Assembly: GCF_018860155.1 (NCBI RefSeq)
Contig: NZ_JAHKNI010000009.1
Span: forward strand, 310,001 to 374,000
DNA: 64,000 nt
Source of the DNA: Nocardia albiluteola
GTDB lineage: Bacteria > Actinomycetota > Actinomycetes > Mycobacteriales > Mycobacteriaceae
Direction of reading: 5' to 3'
The notes under the pieces were generated by a model. It did not search any database, was not told the origin of the DNA, and was given only the letters and a program-made list of their open reading frames with translations. The translations under genes were made by a program, and so were the position numbers. Shown piece after piece: positions 60,887-64,000 of this stretch. Numbering within the stretch: the first letter of the stretch is position 1; each line of letters begins with the position of its first letter.

Positions 60887-61729
60887 TCAGCTGGTTTCGG
60901 GCCCGGCGAGGCTGGCGTAGGGCAGGGTCCGGTCCCGAGGCCGGGACAGATGCAATGCGGCATGGTAGGAGCCCTCGGTCTCCTTTCCCGTGGGGTCGGT
61001 GCCGGTCGCGGCGACGGCCGCGACGGCGTAGCGCTGTTCGTCGGGATCGGTGAATCGACGTTGAACGACCGTGCGCTCCGAATCGACCTCGGTGACCAAC
61101 CCATGCTCGGCCAGAGCGTCGGCGATGGGCTGGTAGGAGCCGGTGCGCAGCACGAACGCGGCGACCCACACCGGTTCCTTTGCGGCGTACAGCAACTGAT
61201 GGATGGTGCGGGCGGTCAGGAAGCTCGCGCCACCGGTCACGGTGATCAAACCGGCGGCTCCGGCCGCGCGCAGCAGGGCCGCGGAAGCGGTGTCGGTCTC
61301 CAGATTCTCGGAGAAGCCGGCGTCGAGCAGACCCACGGCCAGCGCGTAGTCGATCGCCGGGGCTGCGATATCCAGCCCAACCACCGGCACGGCATCATCA
61401 CGGCGACGAGCGGCGTAGAAGTCTCTGTCGGACTCGATCAGTTCGGCCGTGTCCAGCGCGGCCACCCCCAGGGAGGTATAGCGGACGTACAGGTCGGCGA
61501 GGGTCAGGTGGTGGTTGAGCAACGCCGCATTGATGCCGTACGAGCAGCACAGGTCGAGCACCGTTACCGGTCCCGATCGTGCGCGTGCCGCGGCCAGACG
61601 GCGGAATACTGGTTGGGCATGCTGCGGGGTCTGGTAGTCGAACCGGCCGAGACCGCTGAAGAACCCCCGGGGGTCCGGCTGGTCATAGATGTCGTCGAAA
61701 GGTGTTCTGCCTCCAGGGATTTGCGTCAT
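60887..61729 (-). CDS. SAM-dependent methyltransferase-like protein
   Basis: A 280-residue protein from ATG 61729. The SAM-binding motif I is V-T-V-L-D-L-C-C-S-Y-G-I-N-A near residue 55-68. A later G-L-D-I-A fits motif II. The C-terminal part has V-W-V-A-A-F-V-L-R-T. No substrate-specific features recognised. It is divergent from the P450 gene with 397 bases between, which suggests a shared regulatory region. Confidence 0.75.
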   Translation of the reverse strand: MTQIPGGRTPFDDIYDQPDPRGFFSGLGRFDYQTPQHAQPVFRRLAAARARSGPVTVLDLCCSYGINAALLNHHLTLADLYVRYTSLGVAALDTAELIESDRDFYAARRRDDAVPVVGLDIAAPAIDYALAVGLLDAGFSENLETDTASAALLRAAGAAGLITVTGGASFLTARTIHQLLYAAKEPVWVAAFVLRTGSYQPIADALAEHGLVTEVDSERTVVQRRFTDPDEQRYAVAAVAATGTDPTGKETEGSYHAALHLSRPRDRTLPYASLAGPETS

Positions 61730-62126
61730 ACCTCGATGTTGGCACGGCAGGCGCCAGCAGGTGATCGCAAATGGATTCGCCACACTCGAGCAGCAGACCG
61801 GCATCACCTCCTGAATCCACACTCGCCGACCGGTCCCATTCTCGGCCTCGGCCCTGCCGGGGTGGCGGCCCAGCGTGCTCGCCGATCCGCACAATCAGCT
61901 CGCGGAGATTGACCAATCTGTCGTCACGGGTGAACCCGCGAGCCGCACGGGCTTCGTCCATCGACGGCTCTGGCTGCTCAGACGTCACCAGCCGTGGCGT
62001 CAACCATCTGACCAGCGAAATCCTGCCAAGATGTTGACTCGAGACTCGACTTCAGCGCGTCAAGCTTTCCGGCAGGGTTGCTCGGTTTACGCTCGGAGCA
62101 CATCGGGCCAGGAAGGGAGCCGGTCT
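61730..62126. other. Divergent promoter region of methyltransferase and P450 genes
   Basis: 397 bases with no supported gene. It presumably carries both promoters. The P450 has a good GGAAGGGA site at 62111-62118. Confidence 0.4.
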
Positions 62127-63347
62127 GTGGCGTGGTCACGGCGGTTGGCGACTCGCACGGGTCGCCTTGTCCTCGATCCGCTTGTCGGCGACTTCGAGGC
62201 CGAAAACGGTCGGCTACGAGCTGCTGGTCCGCTCGTCGCGGTGGAACTGCCCGGCGGAATTCCCGCATGGGCGGTCACCCGAGACGCCGAGGCAAGACGC
62301 TTGCTCACCGATTCGCGCCTGGTGAAGGACGTCAATGTGTGGGCTCTGTGGCAGCGCGGGCAGATTTCGTCCGAGTGGCCGCTGATCGGCGTGGTGAATC
62401 ACGGCCGTTCCATGTTCACCGTGGATGGTGCGGACCATCGACGGCTGCGCCGGCCGGCCGCGGAGGCGTTCACCGCTGGGGAAGTGGAGGGCATGCGCGA
62501 ACGCATCGGCGAAGTGGCGCGGGAACTGCTGGATGCGCTGCCGGACGACGGGCAACCCGTCGACCTCAAAGCCGCCTTCGCGCAGCGGCTGCCGATACGG
62601 GTCATCAGCGAGGTGATGGGTGTCGATCCGGTGGACCAGCCCCGGCTTTCGGTCCTGTTCGACGCGTTTCTCTCGACCCAGACGCCGCCCGGGGAGGTGG
62701 CATCGAATCAGGCCGAGTTGACGGCGATGATGCGGTCCCTGGCCGCCGCGCGCCGGGCATCCCCTACCGATGACCTGACCAGCCTGCTGGTCGGCGACAG
62801 GTTCACCGACGAGGAGATCGTCAGCACCCTGCAACTGTTGATCGGTTCGGGCTACCTGACCACGGTCTCCCTGATCGTCAACGCGGTGGTCAACCTCAGT
62901 ACCCATCCCGGCCAACTGGCGCTGGTCCGCCGCGGCGTCGTGGGCTGGGACGCCGTGGTCGAGGAGACCCTGCGTTACTCCGCGCCGAACTCGAACTTCC
63001 TCATTCGGTTCGCCATCCAGGACATACCCGTCGGCGACGAAGTGATCAAGCGCGGCGAGGCCCTTATCGTCTGCTACGGTGCGATCGGCCGCGACGAGTG
63101 TCGACACGGCGGTAGTGCTGGGGAGTTCGACGTCACCCGGTCCCCGAATCGCCACATCTCCTTCGGCCACGGCCCGCATTTCTGCGTGGGTGCGAGCCTG
63201 GCCCGGCTGGAGGGACACGTGGCCCTTTCCGCGTTGTATGAGAGGTTCCCGGACTTGATACTCGCGGTGCCTGCCGAGGAGTTGCGCCACAACCCGACGG
63301 TGACACAAAACGAACTGAGTGAACTGCCGGTTCTCCTACGGCCCTGA
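62127..63347 (+). CDS. Cytochrome P450 with atypical I-helix
   Basis: A 406-residue P450 from GTG 62127 with GGAAGGGA upstream. E-x-x-R is E280-T-L-R283. The heme loop is F-G-H-G-P-H-F-C-V-G-A with Cys353 as heme ligand. The I-helix reads G-S-G-Y-L-T-T (residues 240-246), so Leu244 stands where the conserved acid (D/E) of the acid-alcohol pair is expected, while Thr245/246 are kept. Class I bacterial P450 in length; needs external ferredoxin. Substrate unknown. Confidence 0.92.
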   Translation: MAWSRRLATRTGRLVLDPLVGDFEAENGRLRAAGPLVAVELPGGIPAWAVTRDAEARRLLTDSRLVKDVNVWALWQRGQISSEWPLIGVVNHGRSMFTVDGADHRRLRRPAAEAFTAGEVEGMRERIGEVARELLDALPDDGQPVDLKAAFAQRLPIRVISEVMGVDPVDQPRLSVLFDAFLSTQTPPGEVASNQAELTAMMRSLAAARRASPTDDLTSLLVGDRFTDEEIVSTLQLLIGSGYLTTVSLIVNAVVNLSTHPGQLALVRRGVVGWDAVVEETLRYSAPNSNFLIRFAIQDIPVGDEVIKRGEALIVCYGAIGRDECRHGGSAGEFDVTRSPNRHISFGHGPHFCVGASLARLEGHVALSALYERFPDLILAVPAEELRHNPTVTQNELSELPVLLRP

Positions 63348-63962
63348 ACCGGTGATCTTCGGCTCCCGCCACATCGGCCACATCGGCGGACCGTCCGGTA
63401 GGCGAAAAGGGGCGCCGAGGCACCGGTAACCGTGCCGCTCGTAGAGGGTGCGAGACACCGGACCGCTGGCATCCAGGAATGCGGGCAGGCGATGGCTGTC
63501 GAGGTAGCTGTGGTGGTATCGGAGCAGTGCGGTGCCCAGCCCGCGTCCCTGTCGGTCGGGCCGGGTCGCGAGGTATACGAGGTAGTGGTGCGGGACGGCG
63601 TGCGGGTGGCTGTCGGCGAACCGCTGGTCCAGCACTTGGAATCGCCTCGTGTAAGGACCGCAGGCCGCGGCGAGCCGACTGTCGTACTCACCCGGCGGTG
63701 ACGTTGGTCCGGCCGGTTGGGGCAACCACACGGCGGTCGCCACGAGTTCGCCGGACTCGTCCTCGAGGAGGTGGATCTCGCCGTCTGCGAGCGCTTGGTC
63801 AACGCCGATGCTGAAGTTGGCCGGGAGGACGCCTGTGCGTTCGCCGGGGTCTGGCACCAGCCAGGCGGCGACCTCCAAGGAGTGGAAAGCCGCGGCGATC
63901 AATTCGGCGATCCTGCCGGCATCGGTCGCGATCGCGCGGCGAATCTCCGAGCGTGTGATCAT
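63336..63962 (-). CDS. GNAT-family N-acetyltransferase
   Basis: A 208-residue protein from ATG 63962 with a strong GGAGGAG site. GNAT motif A is seen as Y-L-V-Y-L-A-T-R-P-D-R-Q-G-R-G-L-G-T-A-L (acetyl-CoA pyrophosphate binding). L-Y-E-R-H-G-Y-R appears near the C-terminus. Its 3' end overlaps that of the P450 gene by 12 bases, on the opposite strand. Substrate unknown. Confidence 0.9.
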   Translation of the reverse strand: MITRSEIRRAIATDAGRIAELIAAAFHSLEVAAWLVPDPGERTGVLPANFSIGVDQALADGEIHLLEDESGELVATAVWLPQPAGPTSPPGEYDSRLAAACGPYTRRFQVLDQRFADSHPHAVPHHYLVYLATRPDRQGRGLGTALLRYHHSYLDSHRLPAFLDASGPVSRTLYERHGYRCLGAPFRLPDGPPMWPMWREPKITGSGP

Positions 63963-64000
63963 TGCTCCTCCGTCCAATCGAGGTCGGGCTTGGCGGGCAC

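Overview
The window is chromosomal DNA from a high-GC actinomycete, most likely a Nocardia or close relative (Nocardiaceae). This is inferred from three things: an order of core genes that, from memory, follows the Mycobacterium tuberculosis Rv2582-to-Rv2533c block (ppi, hisS, an Rv2578c-type radical SAM gene, a zinc metallopeptidase, aspS, a proline-rich Rv2560-type membrane protein, rarA, alaS, ruvX, mltG, aroE, prepilin peptidase, aroC-aroK-aroB, pepQ, efp, nusB); the presence of EspC/EspA-like type VII secretion substrates; and actinobacterial start signals. No rRNA, tRNA, CRISPR array, integrase or complete insertion sequence was recognised.

Positions 1-12,853 hold one tightly overlapping plus-strand operon for a type IV secretion (conjugation-type) machine. 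In order it encodes a small two-helix membrane protein, a VirB8-like protein, a VirB6/TrbL-like protein, an SCO6880-family protein, a VirB4-type ATPase, a small transposase-OrfA-like HTH protein, a three-domain peptidoglycan hydrolase with a dead NlpC/P60 domain, a lipoprotein, a TraG/VirD4-type coupling ATPase and a tandem DUF4913 protein. A coiled-coil gene lies opposite it at 13.3-13.8 kb. No relaxase is visible.

Positions 14-31 kb mix housekeeping genes (ppi, hisS, aspS, korAB, a zinc peptidase) with accessory islands: an F420-type LLM oxidoreductase, an EspC/EspA-like secretion pair, a steroid-dehydrogenase-like SDR behind two exact KstR-type boxes, and a radical SAM gene behind a LexA-type SOS box. 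Positions 32-50 kb are the core block: phosphotransferase, TetR, rarA, alaS-ruvX-mltG-aroE as an overlapping operon, a membrane protein, then aroC-aroK-aroB on the minus strand and pepQ-efp-nusB on the plus strand. AroK has an unusual tail of about 290 residues, and aroQ is missing from its usual neighbourhood. Several starts here look leaderless.

Positions 50-64 kb are accessory: an MDR oxidoreductase divergent from a TetR, a small secreted protein, an ArsB/SLC13-type permease, a serpin, a zinc alcohol dehydrogenase, a membrane protein with a C-terminal HTH, an HD hydrolase, an AlkB-type dioxygenase whose promoter carries a LexA box, and a methyltransferase/P450/GNAT group. Start codons were chosen from ribosome binding sites, overlaps, signal peptides and family N-termini; all functions are inferred from sequence alone.
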